In this document: positions 1 through 9,099 of the stretch, one piece after another | How positions within the stretch are numbered: position 1 is the first letter of the stretch | How the letters are laid out: each line of letters begins with the position of its first letter | Assembly: GCA_041398745.1 (NCBI GenBank) | Contig: JAWKUB010000006.1 | Location: 558,001 to 622,000 of the forward strand | Direction: 5' to 3' | From: JACKHO01 sp041398745 | GTDB lineage: Bacteria > Planctomycetota > Planctomycetia > Planctomycetales > Planctomycetaceae | Length of the DNA: 64,000 nt | Notes under the pieces: generated by a model | What the model saw: the letters and a program-made list of their open reading frames with translations, nothing else | Told to the model about the DNA's origin: nothing | The model's database searches: none | Made by a program: the position numbers and the translations under genes

Positions 1-1597
1 GGTTGTTGGTGTCGGCCACGTAGAGAGTGTCACCTGCCACGGCGAGTCCTGCAGGTTCGGAGAGTTCCACGGGATCGAGATTTGTGCCGCGTTGGCCGGT
101 TCCCAGCCAGGTTGTGCATTCACGAGTTTTGACGTTGATAGATTTGATTTTGTGGTTGTAGGTATCCGCTACGAAAATGGTCCCGTTGTGATACACCAGA
201 CCAATGGGGTGTTGGAGTCGCGCTTCATCCCCCACTCCGTCGATGTCGGCAAATTCGAAAAGCGAACGACCTCGTGGCAAATCGTGTGGACCGACCAGCG
301 TTGTGACCATGCCCTTTTCACCCAGTGTGACCTGCCGAATGGCCGATCCCTCACTGTCGACATGGAAGAGGTTCTTCCCGTCGGAGGTAATTCCCGATGG
401 TTGTGCTAAGGCGGCGTCTTCGTAATTGCCGTCGATAATGTCTTCCCGCCCCGAACCCGCAAAGACTTCAATTCCTTTGGAACCCAGCTCGTGATACCAG
501 AGTTGGTGTGGTCCCGCCATGGCCACGTACAGCGTGCCATTCAGGTGATAAACATCCCAGGGGCTATTGAGTGGAACTTCCTGGAGCGGCCCGCCAGAGG
601 GGAGGCCAACATTACCTCGGGCAAATCGATGCCGCGCCTGATATCCCATGCCCGCCAGAGTGCCGACCTGTTTCTTTTCCAGGTCGACCGTTCGCAGCAA
701 ATGGTTCTCTGTGTCGGCGACGTAGAGTGTATTGCCGACGAGCGACATTCCCTGAGGATGGTCGAACATCGCTTCTTCGTAACTGCCGTCGCGGCGACCA
801 ATTTGTCCGCTGCCAATGACGGATTGCAGTTCGCCGTTGAGTCCTGTGACAACGATACGATTGTTGTTGCTGTCCGAAATGAACAAACGCTTGCCGGGGA
901 CATCGGTCAGGAGCTTGCCGGGATAGCGGAGTGGCGTTTGCTCCGCCTTTTGACGTTCCAAATCGAACCGGACGGGAGTCGAATCGAGGGTTCCCTTGGC
1001 CTTGTGCCAGGCGATCATGCGTTCGATGACGTCATCGAAAAGTTCGCGATTCCCTTCGCCAGGCTGTCGGCCGACATAGTTCCCTTCAGGATCGATGAGA
1101 ACGAAAGTCGGCCAACTGCTGAACTGATACTTCCTCGCAATGGTCATGTTGGCGTCGTTGACGACCGGGTGTTCGATTTCGTAACGCAGAATGGCTTCAC
1201 GAATGTTCTCGCCCGACTTCTCGTTGTCGAACTTGGGGGCATGTACGCCAATGACGACCAGTTCGTTCTTGTACTTCTGTTCGAGGTACTTCAAATCGGG
1301 GAGAACATGCATGCAGTTAATGCAGCAGTAGGTCCAGAAGTCGAGCAGCACAATTTTGCCGCGGAGTTCTTTCAGCGAAATGGGATCGGTGGTGTTGTAC
1401 CACTCGACGCCGCCATCCAGGCTGGGAGCCGGAATTCGTCCGGGAAACGGATTCTCGGCGGGCGCTTCCGGCGCTGCGTCATCGGCAGCAGCAAAGCGAC
1501 CGTACTCGGGTGCCGAAAAGAGTGTGGCCAAAAATGCCAGTAAACAGGTCCAGGTCAGATAACGCGACGCACGCGTTGACGAATTCCGCTGAGTCAT
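1..1597 (-). CDS. NHLRC2-like thioredoxin/NHL-repeat secreted protein (3' end outside window)
   Basis: The frame is open from an ATG at 1597 to the window edge (532 codons), so the C-terminus is missing. The start gives a hydrophobic signal-like stretch (about residues 15-28). A thioredoxin-like domain follows, with the motif CCINC at residues 91-95, as in animal and bacterial NHLRC2-type proteins. Beyond about residue 230 come repeated blades of NHL beta-propeller type, for example stretches ending in VADTENH and VADTYNH. The thioredoxin part suggests a redox or disulfide role outside the cytoplasm, and the propeller a binding platform; the substrate is unknown. It lies 126 nt downstream of the ABC-F gene on the same strand. 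Family assignment is firm; function is inference. Confidence 0.88.
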   Translation of the reverse strand, partial: MTQRNSSTRASRYLTWTCLLAFLATLFSAPEYGRFAAADDAAPEAPAENPFPGRIPAPSLDGGVEWYNTTDPISLKELRGKIVLLDFWTYCCINCMHVLPDLKYLEQKYKNELVVIGVHAPKFDNEKSGENIREAILRYEIEHPVVNDANMTIARKYQFSSWPTFVLIDPEGNYVGRQPGEGNRELFDDVIERMIAWHKAKGTLDSTPVRFDLERQKAEQTPLRYPGKLLTDVPGKRLFISDSNNNRIVVTGLNGELQSVIGSGQIGRRDGSYEEAMFDHPQGMSLVGNTLYVADTENHLLRTVDLEKKQVGTLAGMGYQARHRFARGNVGLPSGGPLQEVPLNSPWDVYHLNGTLYVAMAGPHQLWYHELGSKGIEVFAGSGREDIIDGNYEDAALAQPSGITSDGKNLFHVDSEGSAIRQVTLGEKGMVTTLVGPHDLPRGRSLFEFADIDGVGDEARLQHPIGLVYHNGTIFVADTYNHKIKSINVKTRECTTWLGTGQRGTNLDPVELSEPAGLAVAGDTLYVADTNN

Positions 1598-1723
1598 TCG
1601 AATCACCTTACAGGATGAGAATTCCAACTGTGGAAATGATAGTGGGCACATCAGTTGACCACCACATCAACGCGTCGGCTCGGTGGTGTCGTGTAAGAAT
1701 CCATCGGGATGCGGGCAGCTCGA

Positions 1724-3511
1724 TTACCACTCGCCGCCGCCCTGCTCTTCGGAAAGTTCACACCATCGCTCTTCTGCCGCGCTGAGTGCCTCGGTAACTT
1801 CTGTCAACTCATTGTGAATTTTCAGCGCGTCTGCCTGACCTGTAGCCGTCAGCAATTCTGCGTCGAGCTGTTTCTTGCGGTCGTCGAGTCGAGCAATTTC
1901 CTTTTCAAGATTCCGTATTTCCTTGCGGAGCTTGCGGTCATCTGTCTTCTTTTCGACAGGTTCAATGCCGCGCTGCTGCGCCTTGGCTGTTTGCTTCTTG
2001 GTTGAGGCGAGCTCGCGTTCGCCCTCTTCGATTTCGCGGTTCACCGCGTACAAGTACGCTTCGTAACCGCCCCCGTAGTTGCGTGCTGTACCGTCGCGCA
2101 CTTCGATAATTGAAGTGGCGATTTTCTGCATGAAGTGTCGATCGTGCGTGGTGAAAATTACGGTGCCCTGATATTCGATGAGGGCATCGGTCAACGCTTC
2201 GATGGTTTCGACGTCCAGGTGGTTTCCCGGTTCGTCGAGTACCAGAATGTTGTAGTCACCCAGCAGCAGGCCAGCCATGCACAGTCGGGCGCGCTCACCA
2301 CCGGAAAGTACCGGGATTTTCTTCTTGGTATGACCATCGCGGAACAGCATCGAACCGGCCACGGCCAGAAGCTGTTGCGTGGTCGTTCCTGGCTTCGCGC
2401 AGTAATCAAGGTACTCGAGGACGGTCTTTTCCTTCGGCAGCGTGGTGTAAACGTGCTGGGCGTAGACGCCGTACTCGCAACCGTAGCCCCAGCGGACGTC
2501 TCCACCCTGTTTCGGCAGCGAATCCACCAACGTTCTGAGGAGCGTCGTTTTCCCTTGTCCGTTGTCCCCCACAATCGCGACGCGTTCACCGTGATCAATT
2601 TCGAAGGTAATGTCATTCGCCACGGTTAAATCAGGATAGCCAATGGCCAACTCGCGCACCCGTACGCAGGGACCTTGTCGGGGTTCGACTTGAGGCGCGC
2701 GAATGTGAACCGTTGGTTCATCAGCGGCGATTTCGACGGTCTCCAGCCGCGCGAGTTGTTTTTCCTTTGACTTGGCCTGTGTGGCAGTGCTGGCGCGGGC
2801 TTTGTTTTTGTCGATGAACTTCTGCAAGTGACGCTGCTTGGCTTCGATGGCAGCATTCGTTCGTTCGGCACGTTCCTTTCGTTCCAAGTCGAACTGGAGG
2901 AATGCCTCAATTGATCCGGGAAACATGGTTAGTTTCCCTCGGGACAACTCGAGAGTGTGATCGCACGTTGCTTCCAGGAATGTTCGGTCGTGGGACACAA
3001 TGAGACACGCCTGTTTGAAGTTCTTGAGAAAGTGCTCCAGCAGAATTTGTGTGCGCAAGTCGAGGAAGTTCGTCGGTTCGTCGAGCATGAGCAGGTTCGG
3101 CTCGTGCAGCAGCAAGGCGGCCAGTTTGACACGCGTCTGCCAACCGCCCGAGAGTTCGCTGACGGGGCCATCCAGATAAGCCCCCTTCAGCTCGAACTGG
3201 CCGGCAACTTCGCCGCACTTCCAGTCGGGTTGTTTGGAGTCGCGCATGAGAAACTCCAGCGCTGATTCACCCGGCAGGAAGGGATCGTGCTGACGCAAGT
3301 ACCCGATTTCCAGATTGGGGTGTCGCGAGACCTCGCCGCTGTCGAGTTCTTCGTCGCCGAGCAGAACGCGCAGCAAGGTCGACTTGCCGGCACCGTTGCG
3401 TCCGACAAAACCGACTTTGACATCTTCAATGAGAGTGACTTCCGCGTCGTCGAGCAGGAGCTGATCTCCGTAACTCTTCTCGCCGTTCCGCATTTGGATA
3501 AGAACTGCCAT
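1724..3511 (-). CDS. ABC-F family ATPase (duplicated ATP-binding cassette protein)
   Basis: A 595-residue protein with two ATP-binding cassettes and no membrane segment, which defines the ABC-F group. Cassette 1 has Walker A GRNGAGKS (37-44), signature LSGGW and Walker B LLMLDEPTN. Cassette 2 has Walker A GDNGQGKT, signature LSGGERARL and LVLDEPGNHLD. Between them lies a charged linker (about residues 210-260), and a Glu/Lys-rich coiled coil closes the C-terminus. Known ABC-F proteins act on the ribosome (translation factors or antibiotic-protection proteins); Uup-like members also have a C-terminal coiled coil. I cannot tell which subgroup this is. The start is an ATG; the AT-rich 100 nt upstream (3512-3616) probably carries its promoter. 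Confidence 0.93.
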   Translation of the reverse strand: MAVLIQMRNGEKSYGDQLLLDDAEVTLIEDVKVGFVGRNGAGKSTLLRVLLGDEELDSGEVSRHPNLEIGYLRQHDPFLPGESALEFLMRDSKQPDWKCGEVAGQFELKGAYLDGPVSELSGGWQTRVKLAALLLHEPNLLMLDEPTNFLDLRTQILLEHFLKNFKQACLIVSHDRTFLEATCDHTLELSRGKLTMFPGSIEAFLQFDLERKERAERTNAAIEAKQRHLQKFIDKNKARASTATQAKSKEKQLARLETVEIAADEPTVHIRAPQVEPRQGPCVRVRELAIGYPDLTVANDITFEIDHGERVAIVGDNGQGKTTLLRTLVDSLPKQGGDVRWGYGCEYGVYAQHVYTTLPKEKTVLEYLDYCAKPGTTTQQLLAVAGSMLFRDGHTKKKIPVLSGGERARLCMAGLLLGDYNILVLDEPGNHLDVETIEALTDALIEYQGTVIFTTHDRHFMQKIATSIIEVRDGTARNYGGGYEAYLYAVNREIEEGERELASTKKQTAKAQQRGIEPVEKKTDDRKLRKEIRNLEKEIARLDDRKKQLDAELLTATGQADALKIHNELTEVTEALSAAEERWCELSEEQGGGEW

Positions 3512-3616
3512 GACCGTGTAATCCCGTCAAATTCCTTTGTTTTCAATAATTTCAGTTTACAGTTCTTTTTCAAGAACAATTCAACTCTGATTCATGCCTC
3601 AAAATTCCGACGAAGG

Positions 3617-4516
3617 CTAACTCTTCAGCCAGGGAGTCATGGGCAAGACTTGCCACAACACATAGGCGACTGGCCCGGCGAACAGGACGCTGTCGAGCAA
3701 ATCGAGTACTCCGCCAAAACCGGGCAGCAACGGAGCGGAGTCTTTTTGGCCCACATCCCGCTTCAGTAAGGATTCACACAAATCCCCCAGCACTCCAGCG
3801 CCTCCGAGCAGCATGCTGTAAACGACGAGTGCCCAAATCGCCGGTCGCTGCTCTGTTGGGAGAAACCACGGCATGGCGAGCCAGAACCAGAGCAAGCCGA
3901 ACAGTACGGCTCCCAGAATCCCACCGACGAATCCAGCCCACGTTTTCTTCGGACTCAAGACAGGTGCCAATTTGGGTCCGCCAATAAGCTTACCGAGTGC
4001 GTATGCCCCAACGTCGCCCCCTTTGACACAAACCACGAGAGACCCAATCGCCAGGTAGCCTGCAGCGTGCCCCGCGACCCACCGTAACTGAGCAGTAATC
4101 GACAGCAGAAGTCCCACATAGGCGACAATGAGCAGTTCTGCACCTAGCGTTCTCGTGTGCGTCCCCGGTTCGTGAAACCGTTGTGCAGCCGAGGCCATCA
4201 ATAACATGGTGACAATCGAAAACACGACAGAAACCATCGACAGGTTGGTCGAGTCCGCCGTTCCCTGAGGATCGGCGATATGTGGCCACCATGCCGCCAG
4301 AATGACGGCGCCGACACAACTCATAATGAGCCATGTTCGCAGTTGCGGAAACTGTCCGCGAAACAGGTCGACCAATTCCCAGACGCTTCGAATCGCTACG
4401 GCCAGACAGAGGGCCAGCAACCCAACTGCCGTCGGACCGTAATGCGCATCGGCGTAGAAGACCGCTGCAAGCAGCGGGATGAGCACGACTGAAATGGCAA
4501 TCCGCCAACGCAGCAT
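3617..4516 (-). CDS. cdsA: Phosphatidate cytidylyltransferase (CDP-diglyceride synthase)
   Basis: This integral membrane enzyme makes CDP-diacylglycerol from CTP and phosphatidate, the branch point of phospholipid synthesis. The C-terminal family signature is visible as SLLKRDVGQKDSAPLLPGFG followed by GVLDLLDS. The usual H-G-G-x-x-D-R-x-D form is altered to FGGVLDLLD, with both Asp residues kept. Several hydrophobic segments run through the whole length. I placed the start at the ATG at 4516 (299 residues, normal for the family, beginning MLRWRIA). The frame also stays open to a TTG at 4639, which would add 41 residues that do not look like a membrane protein N-terminus. It sits between the phosphotransferase and ABC-F genes on the same strand. 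Confidence 0.93.
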   Translation of the reverse strand: MLRWRIAISVVLIPLLAAVFYADAHYGPTAVGLLALCLAVAIRSVWELVDLFRGQFPQLRTWLIMSCVGAVILAAWWPHIADPQGTADSTNLSMVSVVFSIVTMLLMASAAQRFHEPGTHTRTLGAELLIVAYVGLLLSITAQLRWVAGHAAGYLAIGSLVVCVKGGDVGAYALGKLIGGPKLAPVLSPKKTWAGFVGGILGAVLFGLLWFWLAMPWFLPTEQRPAIWALVVYSMLLGGAGVLGDLCESLLKRDVGQKDSAPLLPGFGGVLDLLDSVLFAGPVAYVLWQVLPMTPWLKS

Positions 4517-4676
4517 TAACGACGATACTCGTCTCAAAACATCACAAGAAAATGATTCGGCTGGCAGTAGACGCTGAGTCTGTCCGGCGCGAACCGATGG
4601 AAGTGAGGCAAGGTAATGGGCGATGGGTAGTTCCGACAAGTGGGTCTACCCGCATTCTCGATGGGATGAAGTCGGT

Positions 4677-5726
4677 CTACTTGACGAAAATGACCCCGCC
4701 AGGGGACGCCGGCTGCTCCAGCCGCATGAGCAGAGACTCACAGCGTTGACGGGCCTCAGATGAACTGGCCAACTCCTGAGGACGGTCCAGCCAGTTGAGA
4801 ATGCTCAGTAAGACGCCGCTTTGGTCGAGTGCGTGAATCAGACGTAATTCGACGGGGTTCAAGGGATGCAGTCGGTAATAGGCATCAATGGCATAATCCC
4901 AAGTCTCACGGGAGTTTCCGCAAAGCCCACCCAGTAGTCGGGAGATGTCAGTGGCCACATGAGCGGTTCGCATGGCGGCGGGATCGAGAAAGCCGGTCAC
5001 GTGACCAGCCTGCATGAGCACGTGTGGGTACCATAAATCTCGCCAGCAGGGCTGCAGGTTGAAGGTTTGGTCTGACAAAGGAGTGAGCAGGTTTTGAATG
5101 CGAACGTGGTGTTCGTCGAAGACCGCCAGAATCCGTCGGGCCAAATTCTGTGTTTCGGTGTCGTTCGGGAAACCAGACCCCAGACTCATTCTTCGAGAGG
5201 CATATTTGTTCAGTAGTTCCAGTCGCTCCATGGTGCTGGGTGATGCTCCTGTCCGCCGTCCGAACCAGCGTTCTTCTTCCGTCGGGGCCTGATACCGGGC
5301 CAATGCCGCGTGCAGATGCGCCAGGCATTGCATCACGGCATTGAGATACCCGTGATTCTTGATGTTCGGGCTGAGAGGATCGCCAGGTAACCACGGTTCC
5401 AGTTGCCAGAGTCCGTCGTTCAGGGAAACCAGCGTTTCGTTTCCTGTAGAGGAAAGGGGCACTGCGACGGGAAGTCCGCTCTGCTTCAGATATTTCAGAA
5501 CTCGATGCAGCCCCTGAAGTCGACGAATTTCCCTGTATGTCGTTGGCCAGCGGCGCAGGGCGAGGTGCTCGCCGTTGCTTCCACGAACTTTCAGTACGAC
5601 GGCACCGCTGAACCCGCCCGACGCGACAACTGTCTCACCTGTTGCCGCGAGCACAGGCCAATGTTTTTTCAGATATTGAACCACGACCGACCAGTTTGGG
5701 TCGGTATGATGTGGTGGGACCAGCAT
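4677..5726 (-). CDS. APH-like phosphotransferase family protein with altered catalytic motif
   Basis: A 349-residue protein with the layout of the aminoglycoside/choline kinase-like fold. An N-terminal lobe contains GGFSGAVVLKV and a Lys/Arg-rich strand, and a helical lobe follows. The catalytic loop, normally H-G-D-x-x-x-x-N, reads CWRDLWYPHVL near residue 229. The Asp is kept but His is replaced by Trp, and the metal-binding Asn by His. The second metal site appears as GFLDPAAM. It could be an active kinase of a divergent group or a pseudo-kinase. It is divergent from threonine synthase and upstream of cdsA (gap 160 nt to the preferred cdsA start). The substrate is unknown. Confidence 0.75.
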   Translation of the reverse strand: MLVPPHHTDPNWSVVVQYLKKHWPVLAATGETVVASGGFSGAVVLKVRGSNGEHLALRRWPTTYREIRRLQGLHRVLKYLKQSGLPVAVPLSSTGNETLVSLNDGLWQLEPWLPGDPLSPNIKNHGYLNAVMQCLAHLHAALARYQAPTEEERWFGRRTGASPSTMERLELLNKYASRRMSLGSGFPNDTETQNLARRILAVFDEHHVRIQNLLTPLSDQTFNLQPCWRDLWYPHVLMQAGHVTGFLDPAAMRTAHVATDISRLLGGLCGNSRETWDYAIDAYYRLHPLNPVELRLIHALDQSGVLLSILNWLDRPQELASSSEARQRCESLLMRLEQPASPGGVIFVK

Positions 5727-5886
5727 CGAAGCGACGACTCTCTTCTGAATTGTGGTTTAGGAGGAGGTTGACACGTTTTGTCTAACATTTGATGGCGAGG
5801 AACGGCAACCTCACCCTGCAGTTGCTTCCAAAACAGAGTATGACCAAGATACCGGCCCTCGCTTCGGCTCTCATCCGAACGAACCT

Positions 5887-7317
5887 TTGATTGCCCAACA
5901 CGGGAGCAGACCAATTTCCTCTTTCGACGACATTGCCTACCAGACAAGTATCAAGCCAGCTCACTCAACCACCTATTCGGTTGGGGAGACTCTCACGGCG
6001 TGTCCCGAAACGGGTGACTTGCTAGACATTTGTTACGATTGGAACAAGGTTCCCGTTCCGAGTTCACTGCGGGAATTCGAGGCCCGGTGGGGGACGCGAC
6101 GCAATCCACTCGACTTCAGTGGTGTCTGGCGATTCCGTGAACTCTTGCCATTCGCCCCCGAAAATCAAATTGTCACGATTGGCGAAGGGCAGACCATTCT
6201 GCAGCAGGCGAATGACGTCGCCAAATATGTCGGCGTCGACAGTGGAAATCTCTACCTGCAGTACGAAGGCTTGAATCCGTCGGGGTCCTTCAAAGACAAC
6301 GGCATGACAGCGGCGACAACCCATGCCCGCATGGTGGGAGCGAAAGTGGCCGCGTGTGCTTCGACCGGAAACACGAGCGCCTCGTTGGCGATTTACGCCA
6401 GCACAACCGGGCTGCTGCGGGTCGTCGTGTTTGTGGGGAGTGGGAAAATTGCTTACGGGAAGCTCTCCCAGGCGCTTGACTACGGCGCGTTGACGCTCCA
6501 GATCGAGGGAGATTTTGACGACGCTCTGAAGCAGGTCGTTGACGTGTGTCGCGAGGCGAATATCTACCTCTGCAACAGTGTGAATCCGTTCCGACTCGAA
6601 GGGCAAAAGTCCATTATGTATCGGGTGCTGGAGGGCTTGAATTGGGAAGTCCCCGACTGGATTGTCGTGCCCGGGGGAAATCTCGGGAATTCCAGTGCGT
6701 TCGGTAAGGCGTTCATTGAGCTGAAGGAACTGGGGCTCATCGACCGCATTCCGCGTCTGGCCGTCATCAACGCCAGTGGTGCGAATACGCTTTACCAATT
6801 GTACGAACAGGGTGTTCGCTGGAATGGTGGTGCCCCTGACCGAGACAAAATCGACACGTTCTACCGTGAAATGGATGAACAGAATCGGCGTGCAAACACT
6901 CTCGCCAGTGCCATCGAAATCAATCGGCCGGTGAATTTGCTGAAGTGCCTGCGGGCTCTGGAAGCATGCGATGGCGTCGTCCGGGAGGTGAATGATGCGG
7001 AGGTTCTCGATGGAAAAGCCATTGTCGGAACTGGAGGATTCGGCTGTGAACCGGCCAGTGGAGCGAGCGTGGCTGGTGCCCGATTGCTGCGGCAGCAGGG
7101 AGTCATCGCCCCCAGCGACCGGGTTGTCTGCATTCTCACCGGCCATCAACTCAAAGACCCCTCAGCGACAGTTGGCTATCACTCACCGGAAAGCGATGCA
7201 GGTCTCAGTGAAAAACTGGCCAAGGCTGGCGTTCGCGACAGTGCATACAAGAACAGTCCCGTCGCTGTGCCCAACGATTTCAAAAAAATTATGGACGCGA
7301 TCAATCAGATCGATTAA
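5887..7317 (+). CDS. thrC: Threonine synthase
   Basis: PLP enzyme converting O-phosphohomoserine to threonine. The PLP-lysine motif is clear: GLNPSGSFKDNGMTAA, with the Lys in SFKD. The glycine-rich phosphate loop appears as PGGNLGNSSA, and the substrate region as ACASTGNTSAS. The protein belongs to the long form with an N-terminal zinc ribbon before ICYDWNKVPVPSSL. Here the ribbon looks degenerate: where Cys pairs are expected there is TSIKPAH and TACPETG, leaving one Cys. No in-frame ATG precedes the conserved region, so the start is the TTG at 5887 (476 residues). That TTG overlaps the stop of a 32-codon ATG ORF (5792-5890) in another frame, so coupling or an upstream sequencing error are both possible. 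Confidence 0.93.
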   Translation: MIAQHGSRPISSFDDIAYQTSIKPAHSTTYSVGETLTACPETGDLLDICYDWNKVPVPSSLREFEARWGTRRNPLDFSGVWRFRELLPFAPENQIVTIGEGQTILQQANDVAKYVGVDSGNLYLQYEGLNPSGSFKDNGMTAATTHARMVGAKVAACASTGNTSASLAIYASTTGLLRVVVFVGSGKIAYGKLSQALDYGALTLQIEGDFDDALKQVVDVCREANIYLCNSVNPFRLEGQKSIMYRVLEGLNWEVPDWIVVPGGNLGNSSAFGKAFIELKELGLIDRIPRLAVINASGANTLYQLYEQGVRWNGGAPDRDKIDTFYREMDEQNRRANTLASAIEINRPVNLLKCLRALEACDGVVREVNDAEVLDGKAIVGTGGFGCEPASGASVAGARLLRQQGVIAPSDRVVCILTGHQLKDPSATVGYHSPESDAGLSEKLAKAGVRDSAYKNSPVAVPNDFKKIMDAINQID

Positions 7318-7413
7318 GGTTTACCGATTGTACCGATATTGCCCATCTGTCGGGCTGAGCCACTTGTAACGGTTGCACTGACGGAAATGGGGGTCGGAGT
7401 CGGAGACCTAGCC

Positions 7414-7938
7414 ATGTTTAGTCCGTACGAGGAACTGGAATACATATCCGATTTTCTTCCGGATGAGGGAGAATCGGTCGTTCTGCGGCGCGAGGGTGGT
7501 GAGCTGGTTTGTCAGCCAATTACCCGTGATCAACTGCGTGACGGCGTCGATGAATCGGAACTCTATGGGCGGCTGGTGCAGGCCAACGAACGACTGGCAA
7601 ACGCTTACTCACTACCCTTGTGGGCTGGTGTAATTGGTTTGGTCTGGTTGGCAATAGGTCTCCACGCTGGCCTGGGCCTGACCTGGAGCCAGTGGTTTCT
7701 CGTTCCGGGGCTGTCCTTTCCCATCATGTATTTGTGTGTTCATTGGGGAAAGCAACGGCAGGAGGCGGTTTTCCGCAACGACATTCTGCCCGGACTGCGG
7801 TCGGAAATGCTGCGTCGCGACATTTCACACTTCCAGCTGATTTCCGGAGTCCGCCAGCATGCGGAACTGAGGAATCTTCTTGATGAACTCATCCGCTGGT
7901 CCCCCGCCGCCGATCCCATTCAATGGCAATACCGTTGA
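7414..7938 (+). CDS. Hypothetical membrane protein, 174 aa
   Basis: I do not recognise a family. The chosen start is the ATG at 7414 (protein begins MFSPYEELEY), preceded by a GGAG 14 nt upstream. The frame is open further upstream, but that part looks like noncoding leader. The protein has an acidic soluble N-terminal region (residues 1-65) and two hydrophobic segments: one starting LPLWAGVIGLVWLAIGL and one containing WFLVPGLSFPIMYLC. A charged C-terminal tail of about 60 residues ends in WSPAADPIQWQYR. It lies between thrC and the rhomboid gene on the same strand with gaps of 96 and 223 nt, so co-transcription is uncertain. Confidence 0.7.
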   Translation: MFSPYEELEYISDFLPDEGESVVLRREGGELVCQPITRDQLRDGVDESELYGRLVQANERLANAYSLPLWAGVIGLVWLAIGLHAGLGLTWSQWFLVPGLSFPIMYLCVHWGKQRQEAVFRNDILPGLRSEMLRRDISHFQLISGVRQHAELRNLLDELIRWSPAADPIQWQYR

Positions 7939-8161
7939 GGTGGTGGTCGCCTTGGCCCCTGTTAGTTCGGATTACAGTGGCCTGTCTAACGAACTGTTGT
8001 GTCTTCGCGCTTGGTAGAAGCGGGTGATACGGCGTACTATTCGGAAACGGAAACTGAATTCAACGGCGAGACCTTCGCGCCCAAAGCGAATTCGCTTTCT
8101 GTACGTGACAGAATCATCTTGTTCGAAAACCGATGGACGCATCGGTGCGTGAGAATAGACC

Positions 8162-9082
8162 ATGGGATTGGACAACCGCGACTACATGCGGGACGAGAGG
8201 GCTTCCACTAGTTGGGGAGATGGAAAGCCTGCACCCTGGGATTACGATATTGTCACCACACTCATCGTGGCAAATATTTGCGTTTTTGTATTGCAACAAC
8301 TCACCAGCTACGGTCCTCGTGGCTTGCAAAGCACGGTTGCAGATTGGACGCAACTCTCACCGGAGCTGGTTTTGCGTGGGCAGATTTGGCGACTCACGAC
8401 TTACGATTTCCTGCATGCCCCCAAGGAACTCCTGCATATTTTTGTCAATATGTTCGTCCTGTGGATGACAGGTCGCCGTCTGCAGGCTCGCATGGGCTGG
8501 CGTGAGTTTCTGGCGTTCTATTTGGTGGCCGGAGTTGTTTCCGGCGCGGGTTACATCCTCTGGTGTGCGATAAGTGGGCAATGGCATCCTTGCATTGGAG
8601 CCTCCGGTGCTGTTGCGGGTTTGATTGTCCTGTACGCCATCTTCTGGCCGGAACAACGCTGGTATATTTATGGCGTTTTTCCCATTACGTCACGCTGGCT
8701 GGCCATTCTGTATGCGGGGTTCGATTTGTTCCCGCTGATTCGCGAAATGACAGGGATGGGGCGGGGCGACAACGTGGCCCATGCAGCGCACTTGGCTGGG
8801 ATGGCGTTCGCACTGGTCTACGCAATGCGTGGCTGGAATTTCATGGAATTCATATCGAGGTTTACTGGATGGAAAAGCAGTCCCCGTCTCAGCGTTTATG
8901 ATGAGCCGGACTACTATGATCCTCCCCAACAACACTCGCAGGGCCAATCTCGATTGTCTTCGGCAGAGCAACAGCGCATGGAAGATTTGCTTGCGAAAAT
9001 CAGCCTGAACGGCGAGGGTAGTCTGACCGATGAAGAACGCCAGTTCATGAACGACGTCAGTCGTCGGCTTAGAAGCCGGTAA
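8162..9082 (+). CDS. Rhomboid-family intramembrane serine protease
   Basis: A 306-residue membrane protein with the catalytic dyad of rhomboids: Ser148 in GASGAV and His210 in HAAHLAGM. The supporting H-x-x-x-N motif is at residues 92-96 (HIFVN), followed by MFVLW. About six hydrophobic segments span residues 30-225. A soluble C-terminal tail follows, ending in a conserved-looking block around residues 265-306 (SLTDEERQFMNDVSRRL), which is seen in many bacterial rhomboids of this length. It cleaves membrane-anchored substrates within the bilayer; the substrate is unknown. The start is the ATG at 8162. The stop is 18 nt from the stop of the convergent gene. Confidence 0.93.
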   Translation: MGLDNRDYMRDERASTSWGDGKPAPWDYDIVTTLIVANICVFVLQQLTSYGPRGLQSTVADWTQLSPELVLRGQIWRLTTYDFLHAPKELLHIFVNMFVLWMTGRRLQARMGWREFLAFYLVAGVVSGAGYILWCAISGQWHPCIGASGAVAGLIVLYAIFWPEQRWYIYGVFPITSRWLAILYAGFDLFPLIREMTGMGRGDNVAHAAHLAGMAFALVYAMRGWNFMEFISRFTGWKSSPRLSVYDEPDYYDPPQQHSQGQSRLSSAEQQRMEDLLAKISLNGEGSLTDEERQFMNDVSRRLRSR

Positions 9083-9099
9083 TTGGCGAAGTTCCTTGC

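Noticed and set aside
491..1543. Long plus-strand ORF of 350 codons
   Set aside because: It is the antisense shadow of the NHLRC2-like gene, with the clear thioredoxin and NHL features on the minus strand.
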